From Ptiloglossa arizonensis (lineage: Eukaryota > Arthropoda > Insecta > Hymenoptera > Colletidae), in NCBI RefSeq assembly GCF_051014685.1, contig NC_135058.1, forward strand, positions 17,238,811 through 17,302,810: a stretch of 64,000 bases of DNA. Reading direction: 5' to 3'. Positions 1 through 12,900 of the stretch are shown piece by piece. How positions within the stretch are numbered: position 1 is the first letter of the stretch; each line of letters opens with the position of its first letter. A program made the position numbers and the translations under genes. The notes beneath the pieces are model-generated. The model was not told where the DNA came from. It saw only the letters and a list, made by a program, of their open reading frames with translations, and made no database searches.

Positions 1-3000
1 GGCGACGAGTTTTCACCCGCGAAACATTTTACTCGTTCGCTGCGTACATAATTTAGATAATAACAAGTATCGTCGCGACGCGACGTATCGATTGGATTCC
101 AATCGCAATGAGGACACCGTTAGGATTTAATTCCGCGTCTACGATGGAATCGGTTATTAATTTTAGTAAATATTTTCGTTTAAAGGATCGAACGGAATCC
201 CGTTCGTATTTATTCTTAATCGATTGATCGTTATTGCGCAATTAAATTGAAATAAATTCCTGCTACCGATGTTCCCGCGATAAATTCACGAAGAAATGAA
301 ATCGATGGCAGAGTACGATGTTTGCGATACGTTTCGCTGGAATATTTGCGTCGGAATTCGTACGGGTACGAAACGTGCGAGCGAAACAGCAACCGATTTC
401 GTAACCCGATCGATCGCGAACCGATTAGTCCGAACTTGACGTCCCGTAGATCGATCGAGTCGACGAATCGACTTTCGACGTAATTGCGCGCGAGTTCGCA
501 TCGCGACGAGACCGTAACACGAATTGATAAAAACATTGCTACAACGATTATCAACCGGAGCAGTCGATGGGAAAAAATTAATTGGTTTTCATCGTTTATA
601 CGAAGTTACGGACGTGCATTGTAGATATTTAGTTACGCGTACGGGCGAGGAACTTGTACAGAGCAATCGACGCAAACGGGCCAATTAATAGTCGTTGTGA
701 AACTTGTTTTCGCGAGAACGGGTAATCAACGGTATCTGCTCGTTGCGCAATTTATGTACCATTTCTTCCGACAACGAAGTAGAGACAATTCGAACAGCGG
801 TACGCGTTGTTTCGACGTCTAGGACGCAATCGCGGACAGAAATTACACCTAAATCGATTATTTCGTCTTTGCAGCGAACTAACAGTTTCTCGTTCGGACC
901 GGTCGCGATATTTTCCATTGGATCGTTTGCCCGGTAATTTCGCGTCGCATCGAAACGATTATTAATTCACGCCAATTTACTCCCGGGGTCGTCGTATCGA
1001 CCAACGCGACGATTTCGGTGAATTTCTCGTTGTCGGTGAAGCGTATCCGAAAAAAACTCACCGCAACGGCTTCTCGCGTTGCTTCCGTATTTCAGGATTT
1101 GCGCGGTGTTACGCGAAACCGTGATGCAATTTTTCATTAGATTCGCGCGTTTCGTAATCGATAATGGTTAAAACATCCGGTTACGTTGGTTCTCGATTAC
1201 GACGCCTCGAACGTTACAGTCTAGTTCGCGAAATGTTCAAATTCGCGATTATCGTTTCCTTCGTATCGGTAAGTTCGTTATTCGATCGACGATAGCCGCG
1301 TTACTCGCCACTCGAACGATATCGTTGATCTTGGGCGTCGATTTAAATTCGATACAGCGGTTCTCGGAAAACACGGATTCGCCATCGGGATTCGTTTTCG
1401 TGGTTACTTTTTCGCAATTTATGGCTCAATTTGTACCTCGATAATTGCAGAAAAAGGAGGAGGAACGTTTTCGCGAGTCCGGCCACGGCCGATCGACCTC
1501 TCGCGTAATCGTCGGTTTCTTGCCAACCGTCCACTACTCCGATACTCCGAAATCGAATATTTCCGTTTTCGGTGTCACTTGTTGCCAAACGACCGCTTCA
1601 ACCGACCGAGTTTGCGAGCAAGTATCGAGGTTCTGCGTTACTGCGATCGATTTTCGTCGAAAAACCAAAGTATCGAAGCGCAAAGGTAGAACCGGCGGAA
1701 ATTTTACGTTCGCGGGTGTCCGTATTTCGCTTAAAAGCCCTCGAGTCCGGCCTCTACGTACGATGCACAATTTTCTAAGGTGTTCCAACGAAGACGCAGT
1801 TGTTGTTACCATTGTTATCATTATTGGACGTTTTCCGCTCGCTCGATTCAGTCCGGATCCGAATTTGGCCACTTATCGGAACCGGCGATTTTCTAATCTT
1901 GTTCGGGCAACGTTCGAACAGCAGCGTTCTATCAAGTAGCAATCGATATCGATTCGAACCCGGCATCGGAATTGCAAATCCCGAAACCGCTTACGGTAAT
2001 TGCGACAGCGATCCTAGGACGAGTTGCCCGCTCGGTAACGAACATCGTTCTATTCATAATTCGCGGTACGTACATTCGAGAATTATTTAGGATGGTCGAT
2101 AATAAAGCGCGTCGCGTGCTCGCGTCGAAAAAGAAATTAATCGATCGGAAAGAAAGAGAAAGCTAACGAGAGAGAACGTACGATAAAATACCGTAACGAA
2201 CGCAAAGCGAAACGCCAAGGGACGTTGAATTTTTCAATTCGAAGGCGATAATGTTCGCGAGCTCGTTAGCCACGGTTCGAAACTGATATTTGCCGATGGT
2301 TGCGCGAACAATTACGGTCCTTCGATTAAAAATTTTGCGATTCTAGACTATTTTAGGGTTACGTTGCTGCATCGGCAATCGGCAATATCGTATTTGCGTT
2401 TTCCGTACCTACCTGCCGATCGTCGATCGCGTAAGAAATTCAAGAATATCTACGAACGATCGTTTTTAATCGAACCACGATTCGCGTTTACATCGAACGT
2501 TGCAAATCGAATTGTTCGAAATTTCCGAATTTTAACGTTCCCGCAAAGATCGCTCGGAATCCCTCGATTTTTCGGAATTTCTCCATAACGGATTTCTATG
2601 GAGAAGCAAAATTGGATCAGCGAAATGTGCTCCGCTGGAAATGACTTTAATAATTCTGTCAACTTGTTCCACGGTACCGCGTCCTCGTTCGGTAACCGAG
2701 TTTCAGCAGTTCCACGCGAATGCGCATCCCCCGAACTCTGACTGTAATCGTAGTTCGCCCCTATTTGCGCGTACAATGTATAAAATATCGAGCAGTTTTA
2801 CGCTCTTCCGTAAATTACCGTTATTAAAATTGGGCAGTTTCGCGGTCCACCGTCGGCGAACGCGGCGTAGAAAACGCGCGTAAATCCGAAAAATTTGAAG
2901 GAAGACGCGCTCGAATCCCGTGGTTCTCCTCGACAAAGGATATTCGTGAAATCGAAACGTATCGCGATACACGATAACGAAACGAACGGCAGAAGCGACG

Positions 3001-3311
3001 TCCGAGCCCCGAAATACGTCGATATCGAAAAAGACGTCACGAAAGTGAGTGGCACGCTGCAACGCACTCGTGACGGGGAGTAAATACTGGCATCGATACG
3101 GAGATGGATATCGACGTTCCTTGATAACGAACGTCCATCGGAGCGTCGACGCGTCTTTCTGGTTGGCGGCTAGCACGGTTTCTTCTAAATTGGCTCGCGT
3201 TTGTATTCGCAAACAACGCGTGTACGAGCAGCCCGGCCGCGGCAAATAATGCACATATTCATAGATGGAAATAAAGCGAGATGACCAGAGAGGGAGGGAA
3301 ATGGCGGGTCG

Positions 3312-3348
3312 CCGGACGGCCGGACGGCCGGACGGCCGGACGGCCGGA
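3312..3348. repeat. Tandem array, 8-bp unit GGACGGCC, about 4.5 copies
   Basis: The unit GGACGGCC is repeated head to tail with no visible mismatch. It lies in noncoding DNA about 1.6 kb upstream of the FAR-like start codon. Confidence 0.9.
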
Positions 3349-3495
3349 AAGGTGAAAAAACTAGTTACCGGACTACCGATGCTTCGACCGCGGGCTGCTT
3401 CTGTTTACAATTATTCAGCGTCACGACGACGATTCGCCGAGTATATTAACGCGGCACGGCGACTCTGCACGCCCGCTGGCCATTTTGTTGTTTAA

Positions 3496-3505
3496 ATGCA
3501 AATTA
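3496..3505 (+). promoter_or_regulatory. Octamer (POU-type) site
   Basis: The sequence ATGCAAATTA is an exact match to the octamer bound by POU-homeodomain proteins, joined to a homeodomain-like TTA end. It sits 1.4 kb upstream of the FAR-like ATG, in a segment poorer in CpG words than its surroundings. An 8-bp match can occur by chance; other copies of ATGCAAAT are at 9516 and 11730. Confidence 0.2.
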
Positions 3506-4226
3506 ACGATCGTTTCGTTTCCAACGGGATTATTCCGCGAGACGCGGTAAACAAATTCCGCGGCGTAACGTTTAATATTTATTCGGATGGCCGGCGCTCC
3601 CAACGCGAAACTCGTTAGCAACGGCTCCTTTTTTCAGCCGAGCAGCTGCTTCGAACGATTTCGCGAGCCGCGATGTGGCGCGGTGCGACGCGCCGATTCA
3701 AATTGAAACGCGCGGGCGTCCGTCGAATCTCCGGCTCCCACGATTCGAAACGGAGTCTCGTTTGATTCCCTCTCCGTTTACCCGAAAGAAGCTTCGTTCC
3801 GTTTAGACGAAGCCAATGGACGCGGCCGAATTCGGTATTCGAATATTCGCCTCTATCGTGGAAACGAGAAATCGTTCCTCGACGGGAAAATCGGTACGCC
3901 GGTATTACCCCGGCCAAACTGTTCCACGAACTATCTCGTTTCCCGCGAGATCCCAATAAACGGAGTTTCGTTCGAGCATTTCCTGCCTAGCGCTGCAATT
4001 TCCGCGAAACGAAAAAGCGAATAACATCGATTCGAGACGATAACGTTGTCCTACGAAGTTCCCTGTTATCCGCACGTTAGAGACGCTCGAGAGCGCAGAA
4101 ACGCGTAACGTTCGAACCCTTCGACGAGAGCCGCGAGCCCGGTGAGCTCGATTCCCTGGAAATTCTGCGTCGTTGGCGATCTTGGCGGGCACGCCGGTGC
4201 TCTCATTTACACGGAGATGTCCCGAA

Positions 4227-4295
4227 CGTCCGTGAAGCGTCCGTGAAGCGTCCGTGAAGCGTCCGTGAAGCGTCCGTGAAGCGTCCGTGAAACGT
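4227..4295. repeat. Tandem array, 11-bp unit GTCCGTGAAGC, about 6 copies
   Basis: The 11-bp unit is nearly perfect, and the last copy has an A for the G in AAGC. Because 11 is not a multiple of 3, the open frames across it cycle through the three phases. The peptides they encode are artefacts. Confidence 0.92.
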
Positions 4296-4843
4296 CTGCG
4301 CGCGATCAAGAACCGTCCGTTCCTCGTTCGTCGAGGTTGCTCGGAGCGTAACAACGCCCGTGACATACCGCGTTAAAGGGAAACCCGTGGAGGGAACACC
4401 TCGGGCCTCGGATTCCATTAAATCGGTATACGAAAGGACAGCGCGGTCGCTACCGGTGACACGCGGCGGTTCCTCCGATCGATACGGAGCCACGGGAACC
4501 GTGAATCGCGACGGAAACCGAGTCGAATCGAACACCGGACGAGTTCCACTCGGTCGAGAAGCGGTTTTTTTTCGTTATCGGTTCCGACCCGGTAAAAATC
4601 GGTAGTCCCGGTGGATTTCGAATCTCCGAAATTCGAATCGTCGGAGAGGCGAAGAGAAAGCGGTTTCGCCGCGAAGGAACGGTTGGACCGCGATCGCGCC
4701 TAGACGGAGCGTCGACCTCGTTGGAATCGATTTCCTCGTTTTCGCGAGATTCCGCTTCCCGAACGAACGGTTTCCTCCGGTGTTGAAACGCAACGGTGCC
4801 GGAGCGGCGTAAGGTAACCGAAGCCGCGGCGAGCGAGCCGCAG

Positions 4844-4885
4844 GCGTGCAGCGTGCAGCGTGCAGCGTGCAGCGTGCAGCGTGCA
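4844..4885. repeat. Tandem array, 7-bp unit GCGTGCA, 6 copies
   Basis: Six clean copies of GCGTGCA end about 40 bp before the FAR-like start codon. The array falls either in the 5' UTR, in a 5' UTR intron or in the core promoter. An upstream in-frame ATG at 4846 lies inside the array; starting there would add 27 residues of repeat translation, so I prefer the ATG at 4927. Confidence 0.92.
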
Positions 4886-4896
4886 CCGCGGTGTTC

Positions 4897-4917
4897 CTTT
4901 CTTTTCTGATCGGTCAG
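4897..4917 (+). promoter_or_regulatory. Possible splice acceptor or initiator just before the FAR-like ATG
   Basis: A pyrimidine-rich run (CCTTTCTTTTCT) is followed by GATCGGTCAG, with AG at 4916-4917 and the ATG only 9 bp further on. This reads well as a 3' splice site, which would put a separate noncoding 5' exon upstream. The same bases include TCAGTC, which resembles an insect initiator element, so transcription could instead start here. The sequence alone does not decide between these. Confidence 0.35.
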
Positions 4918-4926
4918 TCGATCGAC

Positions 4927-5111
4927 ATGACTCTTCGCGACTGGTACGCGAACCGCGAGCTCCTCGTAACGGGTGTCACCAGTGACGTGGGTCGAGCGCT
5001 CCTCGAGAAGATCCTACGTTCGTTCCCCGAAGTGCGGGTGTACGCCGTGCTCAGATCCCGGAGTGGCTTCAATAAGGACGACAGGATCAAGAACATCTTC
5101 CTATCACCTCG
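4927..5111 (+). CDS. FAR-like exon 1: start of the Rossmann domain
   Basis: This exon encodes residues 1-61 and two bases of codon 62. It opens MTLRDWYANRELLVTG, matching the FAR N-terminus (short lead, then W-Y and the first beta strand). The nucleotide loop reads TGVTSDVG where the family has TGxTGxxG. Arg43 after the second strand (YAVLR) fits an NADPH preference. The donor is CG|GTACGA. The exon has GC-ending codons and few TCGA words compared with the intron after it. Confidence 0.85.
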
Positions 5112-8100
5112 GTACGACCACCGACTTTCTTCCACGCTCTCTCGTGTTCTATTCTATTCACACGATACGATCTCTCTCGTCGATCCGATTTCGCAGAGTT
5201 TGCTCGATCGTCTCTGCGAGGTGGCGCCGTTCGCGTACTTTTCCTTCGAGATATTCAACAAAATTGTTCGTACTTTGAAAATTTCGAAAAATCTCGGATC
5301 TCTCGAAAATCGCGTCGGTCCTTCGAGCGTCCGTTTGCGTTCAATCCGCACGCCTTTCGACGCGTTTCGTTCGCCGAGAACCGTAACCGTGCGTAGGTCG
5401 CGAGTACGTCGTTGCGCGATCCGTTTCAAAGGTTTACATCGCGCATTTGGAAAGAATTTACGAGGCAAAGGTTTTCCGGGATGCCGTTTTCGCGGATTCT
5501 TCCCTCTCGAACGATTTATTTCGCGGAAGACGAAAATCTCCGAGAAATAATAATCCGTCGGCAAAAGATCGGACAAACGGGAAAGACGCGATCGTATTTC
5601 ATACTCCGGTTCGCTAAATTATTCCGTCGTCGTCCTTGTTGCGCGAGTACTCGCATCGTGGAAGAAGATCGATTTCCATCTATTCGTAGACTCGGGTCGT
5701 TCCCGGTGTGGAACGTTCTCCCGCGACCCGACACGGATCAGCCTCGAAAACCACTTTGGAAGTTGCGCATCGCGAGCGAAAAAGTTGAAAACAAACGTCG
5801 AAGCATTTTTGCGCGAACCGAGAACGGTGCGCGACGTCTCGTAATTCGTGCTCGAATATCGTTTCGTCGGAAACTTTGATCTTCGTAAAAACGACGCTCT
5901 GCGCGCGCGATGTCGATGTTTCCCGTTCCCTTCGATCTCCGACGTAATTCATTCGTGGCAAAATCGTACCACTCGCTCGAAACGTTCCACAACGTGGAAA
6001 GGAACGAGCTCCCTTCCGTAAATCGATGCGTCACATTTTGTACGAAGAGCGTACAAGCTTTCGCGAATTCTCGCAGCGTTCGGAAGTCGAAGAAAAACGT
6101 ATCGAGGAGCCGCGCGTAAACGTCCGTCCGCGTTGCGGTTGCCGGGGGAATTATTTCGTTCGGGTTTCTCGTCCGTTCGATCCTTCGTTGCGGCGAATAT
6201 CCTACCGTTGCGATCAGCATTGTACGTTACGTCGCATATTCGTTAGACATCGCGTCTGAGTTTAATCAGCCGTTCGTTAGACGGTGCCGTGGCGTTCCGC
6301 TGTAATCAAGGGTTCATTAGACGCAGCAACGCGTGCGGATTAGCTTTTCATCAGAGACGCCGTGGTTGCCGCGGGATCCGTGTCGGTTTATTTACCCCTT
6401 CCGAATACGCGATCGAAAACGGATAATATTATTCCCTCTCCAGGGATCGAAACGAAACGCGCCGGAGCGAAGATAGAAACGACTCTCTCTCTCTCTCTCT
6501 CTCTCTCTCGGTTCGTTGCGGTAAATGTCAGCAACGTTGAACCGTTACGCGGTCAAGTGATCCGGAAATAAAGCGCGGAGAAAAATTTCCTCGACGAATT
6601 AATTACGTTTCCTCGGTGACGCGTAAATCTCGCTGGAGGTACGGTGCACGGAACTCGGCCAAACGATTACCCGTTTCCTTCGGAGCGAATCATCTCGCGG
6701 ATAATCGCGCCGCCCGAAGAGCAAAGGGGAAACGGGAAGCTTGTTTAACTTGCGTTCGGGGTCGATGGTAGGTATTCGTGACTTTAAATGGATTCACCGC
6801 GCCCAACGATTTATCCAACCCTGTCGGCCCGGACCGATAATTGGAAAACGAGAACGCGACACCCGCGATCCGGCGGAAAAAACCCACCGAAATGGAAACG
6901 CGGTAACGCAAGACCGTTGCCGTTCGAGAAAACTTTATCGGCCTCGGAAAAGGTAAACGTTTATTTTCGACGAAATCTTCCTACGCGTAACGGAATTTTT
7001 CGCGAGTTACTCGCGTTCGAAAATATTTGGGATCTCGTTGGACCTTTTCGCTCGATCGAATCGCGAAAACGGGGATCGGAAATTTCTTTCCGCGCGATCG
7101 TAGGGTTCTCGCGCGAAAGGAAAACGTTTCGATTCGAGAAGAAGCATGCATCGAAAGGAACCGAAGCGGAACGATATAAATCGTATCGCGGTGTTACGCG
7201 ATCGTCCACCGTAACGATCCCGGGTTGCGTCGCGAGACACGCGAGGCAAAACTCGACCGTGGTCCGCGAGGGAAACGAGTATTTTCACCGGCGGGGAAAT
7301 TTATTTTCATTAGCGCGGTTTCCTCGTCGGCGTCCTTTCGCCGCGATCAGAGAGCGCGTTCCGCGCCAGCGGCGCGAGATCTTCCGTTTACGAGCTCGAG
7401 GAAAATTCGTCGACGCGTTCGAAATTTCGCGATATTAAAATTCACGAAGGAAGCTACGGACCCCGGAGAAATATCACCGATCGGAAGACGCCGCGCGCGA
7501 TTAACGGATAAACGCGAACCGACGCGACGGGTGTCGGAAAAAATTCATCGGATTACACCTTGCGACGAAAGATCGTAAATTATTGCACAACGATCACGGA
7601 ACGCGACTCATCGCGCGTATACGTTACGGTCGAACCGCGCGCTTCGAACCGATCGCTCGTTGGAGAACGCGCGACGGTTAGGTTACGCAATAGTGGTTGC
7701 GCAATCTCGCGTTTACTTTTACCGGTGAAATTGGTAAATCCGATTCCCAGCGCGAACAGATACACGGTGTATACGTTACCCGTCTATCGTTGCGAACAGT
7801 TGCACCCTTTGCACCGTTGAACGAAAGACCGTTGGACGGAGCGCGTCTCGACGAAATATTACACTCTTCTCGACCGTTCGATCGCCTCGAATCGGCCCTT
7901 CGCTCCACAGTGGCGAAGGCGAGCATCCTTCGAAACGAAATTAACACCGACCGGGAACGCACGAAATGCAACCGCTCGGAACGATTTTTATTCGCGCGTA
8001 ACCTATCCATTCTTACAATTTTCCTTCTCGAGGAACAATAGGAAGGAGAAACTCGGTCGAGATCCGCTTCGGCGTTTCGAACAAAGAACCGACCCCAAGA

Positions 8101-9911
8101 GTCGCTCGAACCGCTCGGGATAACTCTACGCGGACGCGACAAAGCCGCTAATACGGGGCGCGAACGAAATTCAATTCCGAGATTCGAAACTCGAGCGCAG
8201 AAACGATGTGTTTCCGGATCGCGTGCTCTCGACGAGAAACCGGCGTTGCGACGGTGAAGCGGTTACGGTACAATGGGTAGTCGCGTAATAACAGAGCCTC
8301 CGTTGTTAAGGGCGCGGAGGATCGCTCGAGACGCCGTTAACGCATCGGCGTTATTTCGAGCAACCACCTACGTGGCTCGTAGCTCCCCGGAATGGTAGAT
8401 ACGGATCTAGAAATAAGTATTCGCGAACGAGTCGCACGGTTATCGCGTTTCTCCGTTCCTCGGCGACACGCGTCACCGATGTTCCCGGTCGGTGATTCCG
8501 CGGGAAATTCCCTCACGGTTCGCGTCGTTCCCGAATTCGCTACTCGAGTCGAAGCTGGCCGTGGTCCGATTCGACGAACAACGAGTCCTCCCGTTGGTTT
8601 GCCACAGATTCGAGAGACTGAGGCAAGAGGAACCGGAGGCGATCTCTCGCGTGAAGGCCTTGGAGGGTAATTTGCTGTACGATGGACTGGGCTTGAGCAA
8701 GGAGGACACGGAACTGTTGAGCAAGGTCAGCGTGGTGCTTCACGCGGCCGGTCCGCACGACACGGTGTTCGAGTTTTGCCAGGAGCTACCGCGACTGGAG
8801 GTAGCGGCCGCCGTTTCGAGCATCTTCCGGCACAAGGGCCGAATCGCGGAGAGCTTGCAGAACGAACGCGTACCCGAGATACCCGTGGCTCTGGTCCGAG
8901 TGCCGTTGATCGGGCCGGCGTATCGCGAGCCCATGCCCGGCTTCGTCGACGTCTTCAAAGGATCGACGGCTTTCGTGGTAGGCTCGGGCCTCGCTCAGGG
9001 CAAATCCGAGTTTCCAGCGGAAATCATCCCGATCGACCTGACGGTCAACACCCTGCTCGCCGTTGCTTGGGAACGGGCCATCGAGTAAGTACCAACCGAC
9101 TATCCGACTATCCGACTATCCGACTATCCGACTATCCGACTATCCCCGAACGCGTCCACGGACCAACGATTTCTCCAAATCGAACGTTCGATGAACAATC
9201 GGAAGAACGACGGAAGAATCCGTTCCCGGTGCGTTCGATACGGGTTGAACGCGTAGATTTTCAGTGCTCGGTTCGGCGAGAGCGACAGTTACGTCTCGTA
9301 CCTTTCCCGGAAGAGGGTGAATTCGATCGAGGTGCCGGTATTCGAGACTCAACGAAATTCGCGAGCCGTATTCGTACGCGAAACGACGCGTACAACCTCG
9401 AAACGGAGATGGAAATTAGCGATCCTCGGCGCGTAATTGTTCGTCGGTTGGTTGCACGATGATTCGTAAAATAATTGCAACCGGGACGGAGCTCGGTCTC
9501 CGCGAAAAGAAGGAAATGCAAATTGTTTCGTTCGTGTGCCGGAGTACTCCGAAACGCACGACCTCTTTTATGCCCGGCTGAAACGGAAGCCGACAATAAT
9601 ATGCCGGTAATAACGAAAGAACGGATCGTTGTTCCGGTACTTCGCGCCGACGACAGGCCCATTTTTCAAAGGACAGCCGCCGCAGCGGAAGGCGGAACGA
9701 AACGACCACGGTTTAATCTCCCGCATCGAGAACGGAGTTTTAAATTCGTCACGTTTTCCGCGCTGTAGGAGCGCTCGTGTCGGAGAGAGCGGACCCTTCG
9801 AGCGGCTGGCTTTTATTCGCGTCTCGTCAACGACGAAACGATCGAACGATACGCGCGGCATGTTTTACCGAATCCCCGGTAATAGGTTCGCGTTCCGTGC
9901 CAACTCTCCGT

Positions 9912-9967
<56 letters not shown>

Positions 9968-12900
9968 GGAAGCGAAACGAAAATCGGCCGCGCGGCGATT
10001 TTCGCGTCTCCTCGGAAAATTGTCGATTCGAGTAAAAGGAATCGTTTGTTCGACAACACCGGTATCGTTTCATCGATCAACGTCCGGTAAGGTAAATCGC
10101 GTTTCGCGACGCAGTGGCGCGGAACGTTGCACGCGTTGCTCGACGAATCGGGCGAGAGGCTCGATCCCGGAAAACACCGACCCGATCCTTTCTCCTCTCG
10201 AGCGTCCCCGCGGACTCGCGATCGCGATTCTGGACGCGAGTTCGATCTCGCTTTCGAAATATTCCGTAATCGTGGAAGGAAAATTCGCTGGACGAGTCGA
10301 AGAGCGAACGCGTTCCATCTAGGATCGTGGTCGCGCGGTAGACAACGATCCGTCGAGAACGCTCGACGACGAGTTTTCGAAATTTCAACGCGCGTTATCG
10401 CGAACGCCGCCGTTATCGGCGAGTAATTCGAGTTACTCGCGGGAAAATCCCCGCGGTTGGCTCGCGACGGAATCGGACGACGAATCAACGATCCTCGACG
10501 AAGACGGATCGAAACCTTCGAGACGAACCATTGGCAATTTACCGATTCTTGACTCCGAGGGCGACGTGCTCGGGATCCGAGAGAGCCTCGCCTCGCCTCG
10601 CCTCCCCTCGCCGCGATTCCGCTCCCGCGTATTTACCTTCTCTTTTCGTCGTAGGAAAAACGTGCAGGGAGCCCTGGTGTACAACGCCGCGCCGATCGGA
10701 TGCACGTGGAACGAGGTGGTTAAGAAAGGTCGACGGGGCAACCGACAGTTCGGGTACCCGAGTTTCGGATTCCGTGGAATGACGTCCATGGCGGGCCTGC
10801 ATTGGCTCCTGGTGTTGCTGTTCGAGTGGCTGCCATCCGTGATCTGCGACACGGTTCTCGGTCTCTTCGGAGCGAAGAAAAGGTAGAGAAATACCGCGAA
10901 ACTCCGCGCCGGGAGGAGCACCGAGTTCGTAAAAACGGCGAAGAACTCGGCATGTTCCGGATCGTCGACACCCTCTCGATCGAGAGTTCGATTACGTTCC
11001 GCGTTCGCGCTCGGTTCGCGCTCGATTCGCGATTCTGCGGCAAATTTCCATCGCAACGCGGCGAAGCTTCGGACGGCTATCGGAAAGCGATTCGCGGAAT
11101 ACCCAGGTACCGAGTTATCCGATGCGAGTCAACGCGGGAAAAGCCGGGAATCCGCTACCCAACTTCTCCGAAAGAACCATCGAAGAAGAATTTCGGGAAA
11201 GTTCGATCGCAGTGTTCGCGAAGGCGCGTAGGATGCACTCCGTGGAAGTTGGGGCTCGAAGCGGGACACGGGACGCGACACACTTGGCAAATGCGATGCG
11301 ATCGTAAAAAAGTAAAAGTTATCTCCAACTACGATTTAACCGAATACCAAAGTAAACAGGTTTCCCGCGGTATTCGGCTGGAGGAACAAAAAGAGAGGGC
11401 ACGGAAGAGCAGCCAAGGCGACAAAGAAACGAAACTCGTTTTCCCTGCGTGAAAAGAACGACTCGCGGATTCGTTCTCCGATTGCTTTTAAAAATCCCGA
11501 GTTTTTTCGTTCAACGACGGGGAAACTTGTCAAAAAATCTCGACAGCCTCCTCCCTCTCGTTGAAATACGTTTCACCGGCGGTTCCCGCGATTCTCGGAC
11601 CGGGCAGCGGTTCGCGAAGAAACTACGAAAACTGGGCGTTCCCGAAACGACTTACGCGCTCACGTTGCGAGCTTCCAACGTTCCCCTCGAATCGGTTTAA
11701 TCGCGATCGCGCGGGAAATTTCAGCCGCGATGCAAATTTTCTCGGAGAAGGTACCTCGTTGCGAAACGACCTCGAAACGACGAGTCGTTCGATCGCAACG
11801 GTACCGTAAACACCGGTAAATCGATTGCGAAATATTTCTAAACGAATGTCGTTCATTGCGAAAACTCGTACCGAATCGTGAGCTCGTAGACTTCGTACTT
11901 GCTTCTCCTTCCAGATGCAATTTCAAATTCTACGCATACGTATGCGTATTGTTCCTTCGCTGGCAAAACTCGAGGAAAGGCACTCTTCCGTTCGTTCGTC
12001 CTTCGATGATGTTCGCCGTGCGCGCTGAAACTTTGATCGAATTCCTCTCTATCGTCGAACTCTCGATGGAGCAGTCGCAACCTCGCGTTGATATTTTAAC
12101 AGGATACGCGCGACGTTTTAAACAAATATTTCCTCGCGAATTCGGTTTCGTATCGCTTCGGAAAACGGTGGATCCGTCAAAGTTGGATCTCCGAGGTTGC
12201 GCCGTGTGGAAGTTTCTCCTCTTTGCCGGTTGCAAAAGTCGAACGTCGTCCCGACAACTTACGCGATTTCGTTCCGTACTCGATCCACGCGCTCGTTCGC
12301 GTACGCGTTCTTCGCTTTCGCGTTTAATCGTATCGATCCGAGTTCGATATCGCGCCTCTTTCGATCCATTTACCTCGCCGGTAAATTCTCTACGGAGTAT
12401 CGCGATGGAACGAAAAGTGTAGACATTTGGAGCTTCATCGGTGGAGAACTCGTCGCGCGCAACAAGGGTCTCTCTCGACCCTTAACGTCGACCGAACGCG
12501 AGCAGGCCGAAGCTTCCTCGGTGTAGCTCCATTTCCCCCTCTTTCGTTGCATCCGGGTCGTTCTTCTCGTCGATCGTCCCTGAAGAGTCTTTCCGTGTTA
12601 ACCGGCAAAGCCGAGCCAGCTTCTCTCCGTATTCGAAAGAGACCCGTGAGTGTCCACGGATTTCCGCGGTTCGTCTTTGAAGCGAACAGCGAGACCGAGC
12701 GAACGCGGAACGAAAAGACGAGAGATCGACCCTTCGATGACTCCGAGAGACCGAGTTTCACGGACCCGCGGCCACCCAGCTACGCGACTCGCTTCGCCGA
12801 ACAAATATTTCTTCCTCGATGATCGAATTGTTCGGCCTACGCGTAACGAGAATTTCCTTTCGGACCTCTCGAAGATGGAATACGTCGATTTTGGCACGCG

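Larger units (their letters stand above)
1..4843. other. 5' flank of the FAR-like gene, no coding sequence recognised
   Basis: I see no exon with a convincing product on either strand here. The sequence is CpG-rich noncoding DNA with short open frames in all phases. It contains an 8-bp GC-rich tandem array near 3.31 kb and an 11-bp array near 4.23 kb, listed separately. The stretch from about 3.24 to 3.62 kb has fewer TCGA-type words and includes a perfect octamer ATGCAAAT directly followed by TA (3496-3505), the core recognised by POU-homeodomain factors. It may be regulatory, but nothing here proves that. Confidence 0.5.
9085..10654 (+). other. FAR-like intron 2 (1.6 kb)
   Basis: The intron runs from GTAAGT to TCTTTTCGTCGTAG. 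It holds two short-unit arrays (from 9097 and 9904), the second followed by more CpG-rich sequence. Its 3' end is a long C/T-rich run with several CCTCG copies (about 10588-10612) leading into the acceptor. I see no coding potential beyond composition-driven frames. Confidence 0.75.

Noticed and set aside
4105..4130. B-box-like GTTCGAACC, and many similar words elsewhere
   Set aside because: The window is rich in TTCGAA words, so B-box matches are expected everywhere. None has an A box and paired arms.
4846..4926. Upstream in-frame ATG that would lengthen the FAR-like protein by 27 residues
   Set aside because: The added residues translate the GCGTGCA array and a pyrimidine tract. The ATG at 4927 gives the usual short FAR N-terminus before the first beta strand.
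5112..8607. Search of intron 1 for the missing FAR blocks
   Set aside because: No frame shows the RFDE...N..GT block, the HVSTAY-type strand or a Tyr-x-x-x-Lys helix, and such exons would be in the wrong order relative to exon 2.
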